Shown: positions 18,306 to 28,689, numbered from the stretch's first letter. The stretch: DNA of 64,000 nt from Nocardioides euryhalodurans (GCF_004564375.1 NZ_CP038267.1:1614501-1678500); one strand, 5' to 3'. The notes: generated from the letters alone by a model not told the origin. Numbers and translations: made by a program.

Positions 18306-19205
18306 TCAGCGGTACCGGTCGAAGAAGTCGACGATCACGTCGAGCGCCTCCCGCTGGACCTCGTCGACCTGCGCCACCCCGTCGTCGCCGACCTCGGGGT
18401 AGATGTAGCCGTGCACGTCGTGGCTCCACGACCGCCACTCGGCGTCGCTGCGCTTCTCGGCGAGCAGCTCGTAGGTGAGCCGGAAGATGCCCTGCAGCTC
18501 GTCCTGCTCGCGGCCGAGCACCAGCACCGGGATGTCGACGCCGTCGAGGCGCTCCGAGACCGTCTCGGGCTCGGTGATCCGCGACCGCGCGTGCTCCACC
18601 GTGCGCATCTGGAGGCTCTCGATGTCGCGGAGCCCGTCCTCGGACTCGACCGTGGGCTCGCCGTCGAGGTCGAGGGTGAGCAGCTCGTGGCTGGCCGGCT
18701 CGGCGGCCACGCCGGCACGGAGGAGCCCGTCGTACTGCGAGAGGAGCTTGAAGAGCATCTCGCCCGCATGGCTGACGCCGAGGTGGAAGAGCCGGTCGGC
18801 GTCGATCTCCGGCCGCTCGGCGACGTCGCGGAGAACGGCGACCTCGTCCTCGTACTCGAGGGGCGCGCGGTTCATCAGCTCCATGCCCTGACGCCCGTGG
18901 ACCTGCAGCCGCCCCCCACGCTGGTAGCCGAGCTCCACCTCGGTGCGGTAGCGCACCCAGGCGCAGGCGTAGCCGGCCTCGAGCAGCCGGTCGGTGACGT
19001 GGCGGAACCGGTGGGCCCGCTCGCGCAGCCAGGCCAGGCCGCCACCACCGTTGCCGTAGGCGACCAGCACGAACGGGTGCGGCCCCTCCCCTGCCGGGGT
19101 GCGCAGGGCGTACGGCACGTAGAGACCGTCCAGGGTCTCGGCGAGGTGGTAGTCGACGCGACGGTCGGAGCCGGGGAGCAGGTCGGTGGCCAGGGGCTCG
19201 TGCAT
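18306..19205 (-). CDS. Alpha/beta-hydrolase family protein
   Basis: A 299-residue protein with the nucleophile-elbow-like segment LGVSHAGEML (G-V-S-H-A) and a final HDVHGYIYPEVGDDGV region carrying the candidate histidine. FVLVAYGNGGGGLAWLRERAHRF resembles an oxyanion-hole region as in dienelactone-hydrolase or prolyl-oligopeptidase-like enzymes. The ATG at 19205 (MHEPLATDLLPGSDRRVDYHLAETLDGLYVPYAL) is preferred over longer upstream readings, which cross into def on the same strand and look like non-coding frame. Substrate unknown. Confidence 0.75.
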   Translation of the reverse strand: MHEPLATDLLPGSDRRVDYHLAETLDGLYVPYALRTPAGEGPHPFVLVAYGNGGGGLAWLRERAHRFRHVTDRLLEAGYACAWVRYRTEVELGYQRGGRLQVHGRQGMELMNRAPLEYEDEVAVLRDVAERPEIDADRLFHLGVSHAGEMLFKLLSQYDGLLRAGVAAEPASHELLTLDLDGEPTVESEDGLRDIESLQMRTVEHARSRITEPETVSERLDGVDIPVLVLGREQDELQGIFRLTYELLAEKRSDAEWRSWSHDVHGYIYPEVGDDGVAQVDEVQREALDVIVDFFDRYR

Positions 19206-19263
19206 GGCGCGAACGTAGTGGGCGTCACAAACGATTGCAATGCCGCGGTCCGCCGCGGTGCCC

Positions 19264-19821
19264 CTAGAGGTACGTCTTGCGGTGGTGGACGGCGTGCGCG
19301 CCGGCGACCCGGTCGAGGAAGAGCAGCCCGGCGCAGTGGTCGATCTCGTGCTGGAGGGCGCGCGCCTCGAACGCCTCGGCTGCGAGCGTGACCTCGGTGC
19401 CGCTCCCCGGCAGCTCCCCGCGTACGACGACACGACTGGCCCGCTTCACGTCGCCGGTGAGGTCGGGGACGCTCATGCAGCCCTCGCGGGCCCGCTCGTT
19501 GCGACTGGCCTCGAGCACCTCGGCGTTGCAGAGCACGAACGTCCCGTGGTGCCCGCGCGTCTTGGGGTGGGCCGACACGTCGACGCAGAAGACCTGAGCG
19601 CCGATCCCGACCTGCGGGGCGGCCAGGCCCACACAGCCCGGCGAGACCCGCATCGTGGCGACGAGGTCGGCCGCGAGCTGCACCACGTCGGGGGCGGTCG
19701 GGTCGACCCGCTCACCCGGCGTCGCCAGCACGGGCCGGGGCGCCCGCACCACCTCGAGCACCCCGCCCTCGACGCCGAGCTCGGCCTCGGTCCAGGCGAG
19801 CACGGTGGGTTCGGGGGTCAC
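19264..19821 (-). CDS. def: Peptide deformylase
   Basis: A 185-residue metalloenzyme removing the N-formyl group from new proteins. All three motifs are present: GLAAPQVG (65-72), EGCMSVP (113-119, with M in place of the usual L after the zinc ligand C115) and HEIDH (158-162). The GTG start at 19821 overlaps the stop of the ACT-domain gene. It ends the eno-to-def block. Confidence 0.93.
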   Translation of the reverse strand: MTPEPTVLAWTEAELGVEGGVLEVVRAPRPVLATPGERVDPTAPDVVQLAADLVATMRVSPGCVGLAAPQVGIGAQVFCVDVSAHPKTRGHHGTFVLCNAEVLEASRNERAREGCMSVPDLTGDVKRASRVVVRGELPGSGTEVTLAAEAFEARALQHEIDHCAGLLFLDRVAGAHAVHHRKTYL

Positions 19822-20336
19822 AGCTCGTCGGCCTCGGCAGGGCGGAGGGTGGCCCCGACGCCGAGGGCCGCCGCCGCTGCGTCGACCGACACCCGGAGCG
19901 CGTCGACGTCGGTGGCCGCGGGCAGGTCGATCTCGGCCACGAGCAGGTAGAGGTCCCCCGCGAGCCGGGTGGTGAGGTCGGTGATGTTGCCGCCGACCTG
20001 CGCCACCTCGCCGACGACCGAGGACACGATCCCGGGCCGGTCGCCCCCGTGCACCGTCAGCACCCACGGCGAGCCCGCCGGCTCGTACGACGGCTCCGCG
20101 GGCACCTCACGCACGGTGACGGTCAGCGTGCCGTCGTCGGTCAGCGGTGCGAGCGCCGTCGCGATCTCTGCCTCGGGCGCGTCACCCTGGCAGACCAGGG
20201 TCATCGCGAAGTGACCGCGCAGCAGCGTCATCGTGGAGTCCTCGAGGTTGAGGCCCAGGCCGGCGAGGCGGCCGGTGGTGTCGGCGATGATCCCGGGGCG
20301 GTCGTGGCCGAGGACGGTGATGGCGTGGCGGGTCAC
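19818..20336 (-). CDS. Tandem ACT-domain protein (GcvR-like)
   Basis: A 172-residue protein with two ACT repeats: VTRHAITVLGHDRPGIIADTTGRLAGLGLNLEDSTMT at the N-terminus and WVLTVHGGDRPGIVSSVVGEVAQVGGNITDLTTR in the second half. Each has the DRPGI signature for small-ligand, usually amino-acid, binding. Similar to the GcvR-type regulators of glycine cleavage but without evidence for that role here. GTG start 4 bp after the udgB stop; overlaps def. Confidence 0.85.
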   Translation of the reverse strand: MTRHAITVLGHDRPGIIADTTGRLAGLGLNLEDSTMTLLRGHFAMTLVCQGDAPEAEIATALAPLTDDGTLTVTVREVPAEPSYEPAGSPWVLTVHGGDRPGIVSSVVGEVAQVGGNITDLTTRLAGDLYLLVAEIDLPAATDVDALRVSVDAAAAALGVGATLRPAEADEL

Positions 20337-20340
20337 GCGG

Positions 20341-21165
20341 TCATTGTGACAGCGCGCGGGCCCGCCCGAGCACCTCGTCCAGCATGGCCGGGGTGAGCCG
20401 GCCGGTGAAGGTGTTGTGCTGGCTGGGGTGGTAGCAGCCGAGCAGCGTGAGGTCACCGAGCCCGACCTCCGCGCCGTGCCCGAACCGCGGTCGCGGCGCA
20501 GGTACCTCGGCACCGGCAGCCGCCAGGCCGCGGAGCGCGCCGGCCCAGCCGTACGCCCCGAGCGCGACCACCACGCGGAGCGAGGGAAGCAGCGAGATCT
20601 CCCGCGTGAGCCAGGGAGCGCAGGTGTCGCGCTCGGCGACGGTCGGTTTGTTCTGCGGCGGTGCGCACCGCACGGTCGCGACCATCCGGGTGTCGACCAG
20701 GCGCTGGCCGTCGCCGGCGTGGACCGACGTTCCCTGCGTCGCGAGCCCGACCCGGTGCAGGCTCGCGAAGAGCCAGTCGCCGCTGGAGTCGCCCGTGAAG
20801 ACCCGGCCGGTCCGGTTGCCACCCTGGGCGGCGGGAGCGAGGCCCACCACGAGCACCCGCGGGTCGCTCGACCCCCAGCCCGCGATCGGGCGGCCCCAGT
20901 AGGGCTGGTCGGCGAACGACGCCCGCTTCTCGTGGGCGACGTCCTCGCGCCAGCGGACCAGCCGCGGACAGGCCGCGCACACCGACACGCGGGCGTCGAG
21001 CTCGGCCAGGTCGTCGGTGGCGGCGAGCCGGCGTACGCCCGCCGCGGAGCGGGCGACGGGCGTGTCGGCGACTGCCGGGTCGTCGGGCCACCCGGTCCCC
21101 GGCGGGACCGGTGAGGGGAACGGCTCGCCGGTGACGGGATGGGGCAGGAGGGGTCGTTCCGTCAC
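20341..21165 (-). CDS. udgB: Type 5 uracil-DNA glycosylase (UdgB), Fe-S
   Basis: A 274-residue DNA repair enzyme. VCAACPRLVRWRE holds two cluster cysteines; the active-site segment GLAPAAQGGNRTGRVFTGD lacks the catalytic Asp of family 1, as is normal for family 5; HPSQHNTFTGRLT is the C-terminal DNA-contact motif. The GTG start at 21165 overlaps the ppx stop (GTGA); a start 21 bp further upstream is possible. Confidence 0.92.
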   Translation of the reverse strand: MTERPLLPHPVTGEPFPSPVPPGTGWPDDPAVADTPVARSAAGVRRLAATDDLAELDARVSVCAACPRLVRWREDVAHEKRASFADQPYWGRPIAGWGSSDPRVLVVGLAPAAQGGNRTGRVFTGDSSGDWLFASLHRVGLATQGTSVHAGDGQRLVDTRMVATVRCAPPQNKPTVAERDTCAPWLTREISLLPSLRVVVALGAYGWAGALRGLAAAGAEVPAPRPRFGHGAEVGLGDLTLLGCYHPSQHNTFTGRLTPAMLDEVLGRARALSQ

Positions 21166-22091
21166 GCGCTGTCCGCCAACGACCACGCGATCCCCTCGAG
21201 GATGTCCGACGCGGAGACCACGAACCTGTCGACGGCGGTCCGGGCCAGGACCCGTTCGACGATCACGAGGCCGGCGTCGATGACGTCGGCACGGCCCGGG
21301 TGCAGGTAGGGCAGCGCTCGGCGCTCGGCGACGGTCATGGCCACGATCCGGGCGACCGTCGCCCGGACGGCGGCCAGGTCGTGGACCGAGCCGTCGACGG
21401 CGTCGCGGTCGTAGGCGGGCAGGTCGAGCAGGGCGGCACCCAGCGTGGTGCAGGTGCCGGCGATGCCGACCACGGTCGCGGCGTCGGCGAGCGCGACGCC
21501 GCAGTCGTCGAGGTGCTCGTCGACGTCACGGGCCACGGCGGCGACCTCGTCGGCCAGCGGCGGGTCGTGGCGTACGTGCCGCTCGTGCAGCCGGACGGAC
21601 CCGACGTCCATCGACCGGGCCGCGCGGACGCTGCCGCCCTCACCGAGGATCACCTCGGTCGACCCACCCCCGACGTCGATGACGAGCACCGGTCCGGGGA
21701 GGTCCTCGGGCAGCCCGCGCATGGCCCCGGCGTACGCCAGCGCGGCCTCCTCGTCACCGCTCAGGACCTCCGGGTCGACGCCGAGCCGCGCCCGCACCCC
21801 GGCCCGGAAGTCGGCGGCGTTCTCGGCGTCGCGCGTCGCGGACGTCGCGCAGAAGCGGATCCGCTCCGGGACGACGTCGTGCTCGCGGACCAGCGCGGCG
21901 TACTCGTCGAGGGCGGCGAAGGCGCGGCCCAGGGCCTCCTCGGCGAGCCGGCCGGACGCGTCGACCCCCTGCCCGAGCCGCACCATCCGGGTCTCGCGGA
22001 CCGCCACCTCGAAGCTGCCGGGTGCGTGGGTGCCGATCAGGAGCTTGACGGTGTTGGTGCCGCAGTCGATCGCGGCGACGGCGCTGCTCAC
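21162..22091 (-). CDS. Exopolyphosphatase/guanosine pentaphosphatase (Ppx/GppA)
   Basis: A 309-residue ASKHA-fold phosphatase: N-terminal AAIDCGTNTVKLLIG, central VLVIDVGGGSTEVILG and GTCTTLGAA phosphate loops. It degrades polyphosphate or pppGpp; short actinobacterial Ppx proteins of this size are usual. ATG start. It follows the DUF501 gene in the conserved eno-ftsB-DUF501-ppx order. Confidence 0.92.
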   Translation of the reverse strand: MSSAVAAIDCGTNTVKLLIGTHAPGSFEVAVRETRMVRLGQGVDASGRLAEEALGRAFAALDEYAALVREHDVVPERIRFCATSATRDAENAADFRAGVRARLGVDPEVLSGDEEAALAYAGAMRGLPEDLPGPVLVIDVGGGSTEVILGEGGSVRAARSMDVGSVRLHERHVRHDPPLADEVAAVARDVDEHLDDCGVALADAATVVGIAGTCTTLGAALLDLPAYDRDAVDGSVHDLAAVRATVARIVAMTVAERRALPYLHPGRADVIDAGLVIVERVLARTAVDRFVVSASDILEGIAWSLADSA

Positions 22092-22094
22092 GAC

Positions 22095-22613
22095 TCAGCC
22101 ATCGACGTCGACGCACGGACCCGGGGCCCACCACTCGCCCAGCAGCGCGAGCACCTCGTCGCCGAGCGGGTTGACCCCCGGCCCGGCGGCCAGCGCGTGG
22201 CCCGCGAGCACGTGGAGGCACTTGACGCGGTCGGGCATGCCGCCGGCCGAGATGCCGTCGATCTCCGGGACGCTCTGCCCCACCGAGCGGGCGAGCTCGG
22301 CACGGTCTGCGAGGTAGGCCTCGTGGGCGGCCCGGTAGGAGGCGGCGAGCTCCTCGTCGGTGCCGAGCCGCGCCTCCATCTCCTTCATCAGCCCCGAACC
22401 CTCGAGCGTCCCGATCCGGGACGCGGCCCGCGGGCAGGTGAGGTAGTACGTCGTCGGGAACGGCGTCCCGTTGGGCAGTCGCGGCTCGGTCTTCACCACG
22501 TCGGGCAGTCCGCAGCCGCAGCGGTGGCCGACGGCCGCGATGCCGCGCGGGGCACGTCCGAGCTGCTGCTCGATCGCGGTCTCGTCGGCGGGGTCGACAG
22601 GCGCTGGGCTCAC
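22095..22613 (-). CDS. DUF501 domain protein
   Basis: A 172-residue protein of unknown function, found beside ftsB and ppx across actinobacteria. Visible features are GIAAVGHRCGCGLPDVVKTEPRLPNGTPFPTTYYLTCP, with cysteines that could bind metal, and GMPDRVKCLHVLAGHALAAGPGVNPLGD, containing a conserved His/Cys pattern. The GTG start at 22613 overlaps the ftsB stop. Confidence 0.9.
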   Translation of the reverse strand: MSPAPVDPADETAIEQQLGRAPRGIAAVGHRCGCGLPDVVKTEPRLPNGTPFPTTYYLTCPRAASRIGTLEGSGLMKEMEARLGTDEELAASYRAAHEAYLADRAELARSVGQSVPEIDGISAGGMPDRVKCLHVLAGHALAAGPGVNPLGDEVLALLGEWWAPGPCVDVDG

Positions 22614-23158
22614 TCGGCCGGAGCCCCCAGCTCGGCGGCAGGCGTGCCCGGGTCGCGCGGCGGGTTGCCGGCCAGCTCCACCGAGGACCAGGCGTCGTCC
22701 CACCAGGGCTCCGGCGGCTCGCGCAGCACCTGCCGCGGGTCGTGGAGCTGCGAGCGGGTCTCGAGCGGCTTGCCCTTCTCGTCGAGGACGACGTACGCCG
22801 TCTCGCCGGGCATCAGGTAGCCGAACCGTGCCCGGGCCTGGGCGCGGACGTAGGCGTCGTCGTTCCACCGGCGCTTCTCGCGCTCGAGGTCGTCGATGCT
22901 CTCGGAGCGCTCGTCGATCTGCTGCTTGAGCTCGGCGATGTGGGCGCGCTGCTGGAGGTAGGCCTTCATCGAGGACGCGTAGGAGACGGCCAGCACCGCC
23001 AGGAGCAGCACCAGGATCAGGGCCCGCCCGGTGGGGCGAGGCCGAGCCTCCTCGGTGGCCCCGGCCACCGGGGCAGGACGCGCGGAGCGGGCAGCGGCGG
23101 AGGACCGTGCCGGACGGCGTGGTCCCCCGGGCCCGCGTCCGGTACGTCGATCGCTCAC
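22610..23158 (-). CDS. FtsB/DivIC-family septum formation protein
   Basis: A 182-residue bitopic membrane protein. Residues 1-44 form a basic, proline-rich cytoplasmic tail; a transmembrane helix spans about 45-62 (ALILVLLLAVLAVSYASS); a coiled coil follows at 66-98; then the conserved ARARFGYLMPGETAYVVLDE. It joins FtsL and FtsQ in the divisome. I chose the GTG at 23158, 19 bp after the eno stop; a longer form starting inside eno cannot be excluded. Confidence 0.87.
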   Translation of the reverse strand: MSDRRTGRGPGGPRRPARSSAAARSARPAPVAGATEEARPRPTGRALILVLLLAVLAVSYASSMKAYLQQRAHIAELKQQIDERSESIDDLEREKRRWNDDAYVRAQARARFGYLMPGETAYVVLDEKGKPLETRSQLHDPRQVLREPPEPWWDDAWSSVELAGNPPRDPGTPAAELGAPAE

Positions 23159-23177
23159 TTCCCCAACGGTAGTCGGC

Positions 23178-24518
<1,341 letters not shown>

Positions 24519-24602
24519 TCATCGGGCCGTCCGCGGAGGGCACTCGGCCGGGCCGGGCGGGTCGACGTGCCGCTAATTGCACTTGTTTGATACACATAGT
24601 GC

Positions 24603-25742
24603 ATGCTTCGTGACCGGCGTGACCGTCCCGTCGGGGACTGGTTCGACCTCCATCCCCATGCCACCGGCGCCGATGTCGAGACCCGCTGGGAGGGTCGCGT
24701 CCCCCGCATCACTCCCGCGGACCGCTTCTTCGTCCGCAGCCACACCACCGCTCCCCGGATCGAGCCGGGGACGTGGCGGCTGCTGGTGACCGGCGACGGC
24801 GTCCACCACGAGACGGTCTTCTCGCTCGCGGACCTGCGCCGGCTCACCACCGTGACCGTCGAGACCGCCCTCGAGTGCACCGGCAACGGCCGGCGCCTCT
24901 TCGGCGACCAGCAGGGCACCCCGCGCCCCGGCACCCCCTGGCGGCTGGGTGCGATCGGCGTGGCCCGGTGGCGCGGCGTGCACCTCTCCCGGTTGCTGCA
25001 CCACGCCGGGCTGCGCGACGACGCGGTCCAGGTGATGCCCGTGGGGCTGGACGACCCGTACGTCGTCGACGGGGTCGACCACGGGCGCGTCCGTCGGCCG
25101 ATCCCGATCGGCAAGGCCCTCGACGACGTCCTCGTCGCCTTCGAGATGAACGGGGCGCCGCTCCCTCTCGACCACGGCTTCCCTGCCCGCCTGGTGGTGC
25201 CGGGTTGGGTCGGCATCGCGAGCATCAAGTGGCTCGGCGAGCTGCGGGTGACGCGCAGCTTCGTGAGCTCACCGTGGAACACCCGCTGGTACCGCATGCA
25301 CGGCGACGGGTGGGACGGGGCCGAGGCCGAGCTCGGGCGGATGCCGGTCAAGAGCGTGCTGGACGAGCACGGAAGCCCCGTGGCGGGACGGACCAGCCTG
25401 CTGGCCGGGCGGGCGTGGTCCGGCGAGGCCGCGATCGCCCGGGTCGAGGTCAGCACGGACGGCGGGGCGACCTGGCAGGACGCCGAGCTCCACGGCGACA
25501 ACCTGCCCTCCGCCTGGACCCGCTGGGAGCTGGCCTGGACGCCGGACCGGCCGGGCCGCCACGACGTGCACGTGCGCGCGACCGACACGACCGGGCGCGT
25601 CCAGCCCGCGGACGCGGCCGACAACGAGGACGGATACCTCTTCGACGCGGTGCTGCGACATGCGCTCGAGGTGACGCCGTCCCCGGTGCCCGCCACTCAG
25701 CCAGGGACCGGGACCGCCTCCACCACGCGGTTGTCGCGGTAG
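24603..25742 (+). CDS. Molybdopterin-dependent sulfite-oxidase-family enzyme
   Basis: A 379-residue protein. The molybdenum-ligating cysteine lies in ALECTGNGR (C92). WVGIASIKWLGELRV ends the molybdopterin domain, and residues ~265-370 form the Ig-like dimerisation domain (VEVSTDGGATWQDAEL, WTPDRPGRHDVHVRATDTTG). No Tat signal and no heme domain, so a cytoplasmic oxidase or reductase of sulfite or a related sulfur/nitrogen oxide. The upstream gap is AT-rich for this genome and holds GCACT-N14-AGTGC (24579-24602), a possible operator; no ribosome binding site is visible. Confidence 0.86.
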   Translation: MLRDRRDRPVGDWFDLHPHATGADVETRWEGRVPRITPADRFFVRSHTTAPRIEPGTWRLLVTGDGVHHETVFSLADLRRLTTVTVETALECTGNGRRLFGDQQGTPRPGTPWRLGAIGVARWRGVHLSRLLHHAGLRDDAVQVMPVGLDDPYVVDGVDHGRVRRPIPIGKALDDVLVAFEMNGAPLPLDHGFPARLVVPGWVGIASIKWLGELRVTRSFVSSPWNTRWYRMHGDGWDGAEAELGRMPVKSVLDEHGSPVAGRTSLLAGRAWSGEAAIARVEVSTDGGATWQDAELHGDNLPSAWTRWELAWTPDRPGRHDVHVRATDTTGRVQPADAADNEDGYLFDAVLRHALEVTPSPVPATQPGTGTASTTRLSR

Positions 25743-26413
25743 CGGCCGGCCTCCTCGTCGTAGGGACCGCCGCAGGTGATCAGCAGCAGCCGGTGGTGCC
25801 GGCGCTGCTCGAAGAGGTCGGAGCGCGAGGACAGGTCGGCGCTCGGGAGCAGGTCGTTGCGCACGACCCGGTAGCGCACCTGCTCCTGCTCCGAACCCAG
25901 CTCGACGAGGTCGCCGGGCACCAGCACCGCGAGCCCGGCGAGGTAGCCGGCCGGGTCCGTCACGGAGTCCAGGTGGCCGGCCACCACGGCTGTCCCGAAC
26001 GGTGACCCGACCCGCGACCCGCCCCGCCACCAGCCCACCGTGTCGGCGTCGTCCGGCAGCGTGAGCGTGCGGCCCACGACCGCCACCGGGACCACCGGCG
26101 CGGACGCCCCGCCCGCGTCCGGTCGCAGCGTCAGCCGGGTGGGCACCAGCTCGGGCCACTGCGGCGGGAGGGCGCGTCCGACAGCCGCCGGCGCGGGCGT
26201 GCCCCCCTCGGACGAGGCGTCACCCTCCGGCGCGTCGCCGGGGGGTCGTGGGTCCGCGGGCGCGAGGGTCGGTGCGGAACCAGCGCTGCCGACGGTCGAC
26301 GGGTCCGGCGGCGCCTGCGCCGGGTCGGTGCCGGCGTACGCGGCCGCGAGCAGGCCCACCCCGACGACGGCCAGGACCGCGGCCGCCGCCCACCAGATCC
26401 GGCGGTCGCTCAC
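25697..26413 (-). CDS. Class F-type sortase
   Basis: A 238-residue transpeptidase. One N-terminal helix (residues 8-27), a proline-rich linker (30-85), then the sortase barrel with H147 (AGHLDS), C214 (LLITCGG) and an arginine in GRYRDNRVV. The GTG start at 26413 overlaps the stop of the DUF4397 gene; its 3' end overlaps the convergent sulfite-oxidase gene by 46 bp. Likely attaches surface proteins; no LPxTG-bearing substrate is seen in the window. Confidence 0.87.
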   Translation of the reverse strand: MSDRRIWWAAAAVLAVVGVGLLAAAYAGTDPAQAPPDPSTVGSAGSAPTLAPADPRPPGDAPEGDASSEGGTPAPAAVGRALPPQWPELVPTRLTLRPDAGGASAPVVPVAVVGRTLTLPDDADTVGWWRGGSRVGSPFGTAVVAGHLDSVTDPAGYLAGLAVLVPGDLVELGSEQEQVRYRVVRNDLLPSADLSSRSDLFEQRRHHRLLLITCGGPYDEEAGRYRDNRVVEAVPVPG

Positions 26414-27243
26414 CCGTCGGACGCGGCAGCCCTCCGCCGGCCTCCAGCGCACCCGAGCAGCACGGCCCCCAGGATCGCGGCCGCGCCACCCCACGCCAGC
26501 GCGGTCGGCCCGCCGGGGGTCACGTCGTGCTGGCCGCCGGTGCCACCCGGCACGTCGCCGGGCGCCCGGTCCGAGCCGGTGACAGGAACGGGCAGGGTGT
26601 GGACGACGGCGTCCATCGTGCCGCGCTCGGCCACGCCGATCGCGAAGACGCGCATCAGCTGGCCGGCCGTCACCGGCAGGTCCACCGGCCCCAGCACGGG
26701 CGGGTCGTCGGTCGCCGCCGGGACGACCGCGACGCGGTAGGTGCCGGCGGGCACGACCACGGTCAGCTCCTCGCCGCTGGCGACGTCGGAGAAGAGCACC
26801 TCGCCGTCGACCTTGATGTCGGCCGGTCCGACCGCGGCGGTGTGCGCGATCGAGAGCCGGGTCTGCCCGTCCGCGACGGGCGCGACGTCGTTGACGAAGC
26901 TGGTCAGGACGGCCCGCTTGCGTGCGTCGACCGGCAGGTGCAGCACCACGTCGAGGCTCTCGCCGGCCTTCACGTCGACCATCGCCTCGACCGACGTACC
27001 GTCCTCGGACGTGGCCTCCACCCGGTGGCTGCCGGCGTCGAGGTCCAGGGCGCCCAGCACCTCCTTGGCCGCCACGCCCTCCTCGACGACGTCGCCGTCG
27101 ACGCTGAAGTCCCAGGTCGACCCGACGATGCCCTGGACGAGGTAGACCTCGCCCGAGCCTGCTGGAGCGGCCGCTGCGGGCAGCGCGGCCGCGACCAGCG
27201 CCCCGCACGCAACGACCACGGCGCGATGAATCCGAATCCCCAT
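26410..27243 (-). CDS. Secreted DUF4397 protein with C-terminal membrane anchor
   Basis: A 277-residue protein with a signal peptide (MGIRIHRAVVVACGALVAAALPAAAAPAG), one or two DUF4397 beta-sandwich repeats (VYLVQGIVGSTWDFSVDGDVV; SIAHTAAVGPADIKVDGEVLF) and the C-terminal helix ALAWGGAAAILGAVLLGCAGG followed by RRR. I find no sortase sorting motif before this helix, so the anchor may be plain membrane insertion. Co-transcribed with the sortase. Role at the cell surface is unknown. Confidence 0.83.
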   Translation of the reverse strand: MGIRIHRAVVVACGALVAAALPAAAAPAGSGEVYLVQGIVGSTWDFSVDGDVVEEGVAAKEVLGALDLDAGSHRVEATSEDGTSVEAMVDVKAGESLDVVLHLPVDARKRAVLTSFVNDVAPVADGQTRLSIAHTAAVGPADIKVDGEVLFSDVASGEELTVVVPAGTYRVAVVPAATDDPPVLGPVDLPVTAGQLMRVFAIGVAERGTMDAVVHTLPVPVTGSDRAPGDVPGGTGGQHDVTPGGPTALAWGGAAAILGAVLLGCAGGRRRAAASDG

Positions 27244-27450
27244 GACGAAACCCCCCGATTTCACCCGATGGCAGCAACCCCCGTGGCCGCCTTCCCGTGC
27301 AGTATGCACCGGTCCCACCGAAAGCGGGACCCCCCGCAAACTGGACCCGTTCGGGGGGAGCCATGCGGGCACGGCGAGAGGTACTGTCCGGAAGGTCGGC
27401 CGGCGCGCGGGGGGTGCGTGGTCCGACTCCACCGGGGGGGTGGCACAACG

Positions 27451-28689
27451 ATGCTGGATCGGGTGCGTCGGAGGATCACCAGGAGCGCGTCCAGGGTGGT
27501 CGACACGTTCGGCTACTGGTGGGCCGATCGCGTCGACGGCCTGCACCACCGCCGACGACAGTGGCGACACCTCGTGGGCCGCGTCGGCGAGGGCCGCGCG
27601 TCCGTGCGCTACGTCTGGGCCGAACGGCTGCGCCGGCTGCGCCACCCGCGGTGGCGCCGGGGTCGACGTCCGGGCAGGCTCACGGGGCCCGTCACCGCGC
27701 TCGGGACCTGGTTCGCCGGGCTCGGCAGCACGGTCGCAGGCTGGTTCTCCCGGTTCGGCCACGGCACCACCGCCTGGTTCTCCCGGGTCGGCCACGGCAC
27801 CACCGGGTGGCTGGCCGGGTTCGGGTCGGCGCTCGCCGGGGTCGGTCGCTGGTTCTCGCGGCTCGGCCACGGCACCACCGGCTGGTTCGCCCGGGTCGGC
27901 CACGGCACCACCGGCTGGGTCGCGGCCCGGCGTACGACGGCAGCCGGCTGGGTCTCCGACCTCCCCGTCAAGCGGCTCGGCATCGCAGCCGCGTCGCTGG
28001 TCGTGGTCGCCGGGCTCGTCACGCTCGCCACCCACCTGCCGGACACCAGCGAACGGGCCGATCCCGGGGCGGAGCAGGTGGCAGCCGGTCCCGACAGGGA
28101 GGGCCGGCCCGTCAGGAACGACCGCGCGCAGCGGCTCACCGGCCCCGGCCTCACCACCGCCGGCATCCACCTCAGCGTGGCCCCGGACGAGTTCGGTGAC
28201 CTCGAGGTCGTCGAACGGATCATCACGCCGGAGCCGATCACGAGCCTCCCGCTCGCGGCGCCGCCACCCGTCCCGGACTCCGAGGGCCCGACCGCCCGGC
28301 TGGTCGGGCTGCAGGTCGCGGCCGACGACTCACCGGTGCCGGTGGCCTGGTCCGGCGTGGTCGACCAGGACCGCGTGCTCACCCTGCCCCAGGCCGCGAC
28401 CCACCTCGAGCTCCGCTACCGCGTCGTCGACGCGGACGAGCGAAGCACCTCCGCCCCACCCGGCCGCGCCACGCTGTCGCTGCGGCCGGCCGGCTCGCGC
28501 GCGCTCACGTCCGCCCCGACCGTGGTCGAGGTGCACGGAGCGGTGGTCCACACCCTGGTGTGCGTCGAGGCCCCGAAGGACCGGCGGCTGTGCGGCGTGG
28601 ACGACCCCGAGGGCTGGCACACCGAGCCGGTCACCGCGGCGACGTCGAACGTGCTCGCCCTGGTGGACCTGCCGACCCCGACCCGCTGA
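27451..28689 (+). CDS. Single-span membrane protein with GHGTT repeats
   Basis: A 412-residue protein of no recognised family. Residues 1-80 are very basic; residues ~87-157 carry four GHGTT units (103, 114, 139, 150), each flanked by WFSR- or WFAR-like aromatic/basic pieces; a transmembrane helix follows at about 175-193; residues 200-412 are extracytoplasmic and beta-rich, with two cysteines (VCVEAP, LCGVDD). The ATG at 27451 follows a G-run ribosome binding site. Divergent from the DUF4397/sortase pair, which suggests a joint cell-envelope role (inference). The leader holds two hairpins (27311-27331, 27330-27358). Confidence 0.7.
   Translation: MLDRVRRRITRSASRVVDTFGYWWADRVDGLHHRRRQWRHLVGRVGEGRASVRYVWAERLRRLRHPRWRRGRRPGRLTGPVTALGTWFAGLGSTVAGWFSRFGHGTTAWFSRVGHGTTGWLAGFGSALAGVGRWFSRLGHGTTGWFARVGHGTTGWVAARRTTAAGWVSDLPVKRLGIAAASLVVVAGLVTLATHLPDTSERADPGAEQVAAGPDREGRPVRNDRAQRLTGPGLTTAGIHLSVAPDEFGDLEVVERIITPEPITSLPLAAPPPVPDSEGPTARLVGLQVAADDSPVPVAWSGVVDQDRVLTLPQAATHLELRYRVVDADERSTSAPPGRATLSLRPAGSRALTSAPTVVEVHGAVVHTLVCVEAPKDRRLCGVDDPEGWHTEPVTAATSNVLALVDLPTPTR

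Noticed and set aside
26410..27243. DUF4397 protein as LPxTG substrate of the neighbouring sortase
   Set aside because: No LPxTG or LAxTG-like motif precedes the C-terminal helix; linkage by gene order only.
26248..27450. Long + strand extension in front of the GHGTT-repeat gene
   Set aside because: It runs antisense to the DUF4397 gene and part of the sortase gene and has no domain; the ATG at 27451 has a plausible ribosome site.
27244..28170. Upstream extension of the DUF4397 frame antisense to the repeat protein
   Set aside because: The signal peptide begins only at 27243; the upstream residues are a proline/glycine-rich mirror of the + gene.
27362..28199. ATG at 27362 with a strong G-rich ribosome site
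   Set aside because: The frame it opens is arginine/proline-rich, lacks any domain and is out of register with the membrane protein that has a clear helix and repeats.
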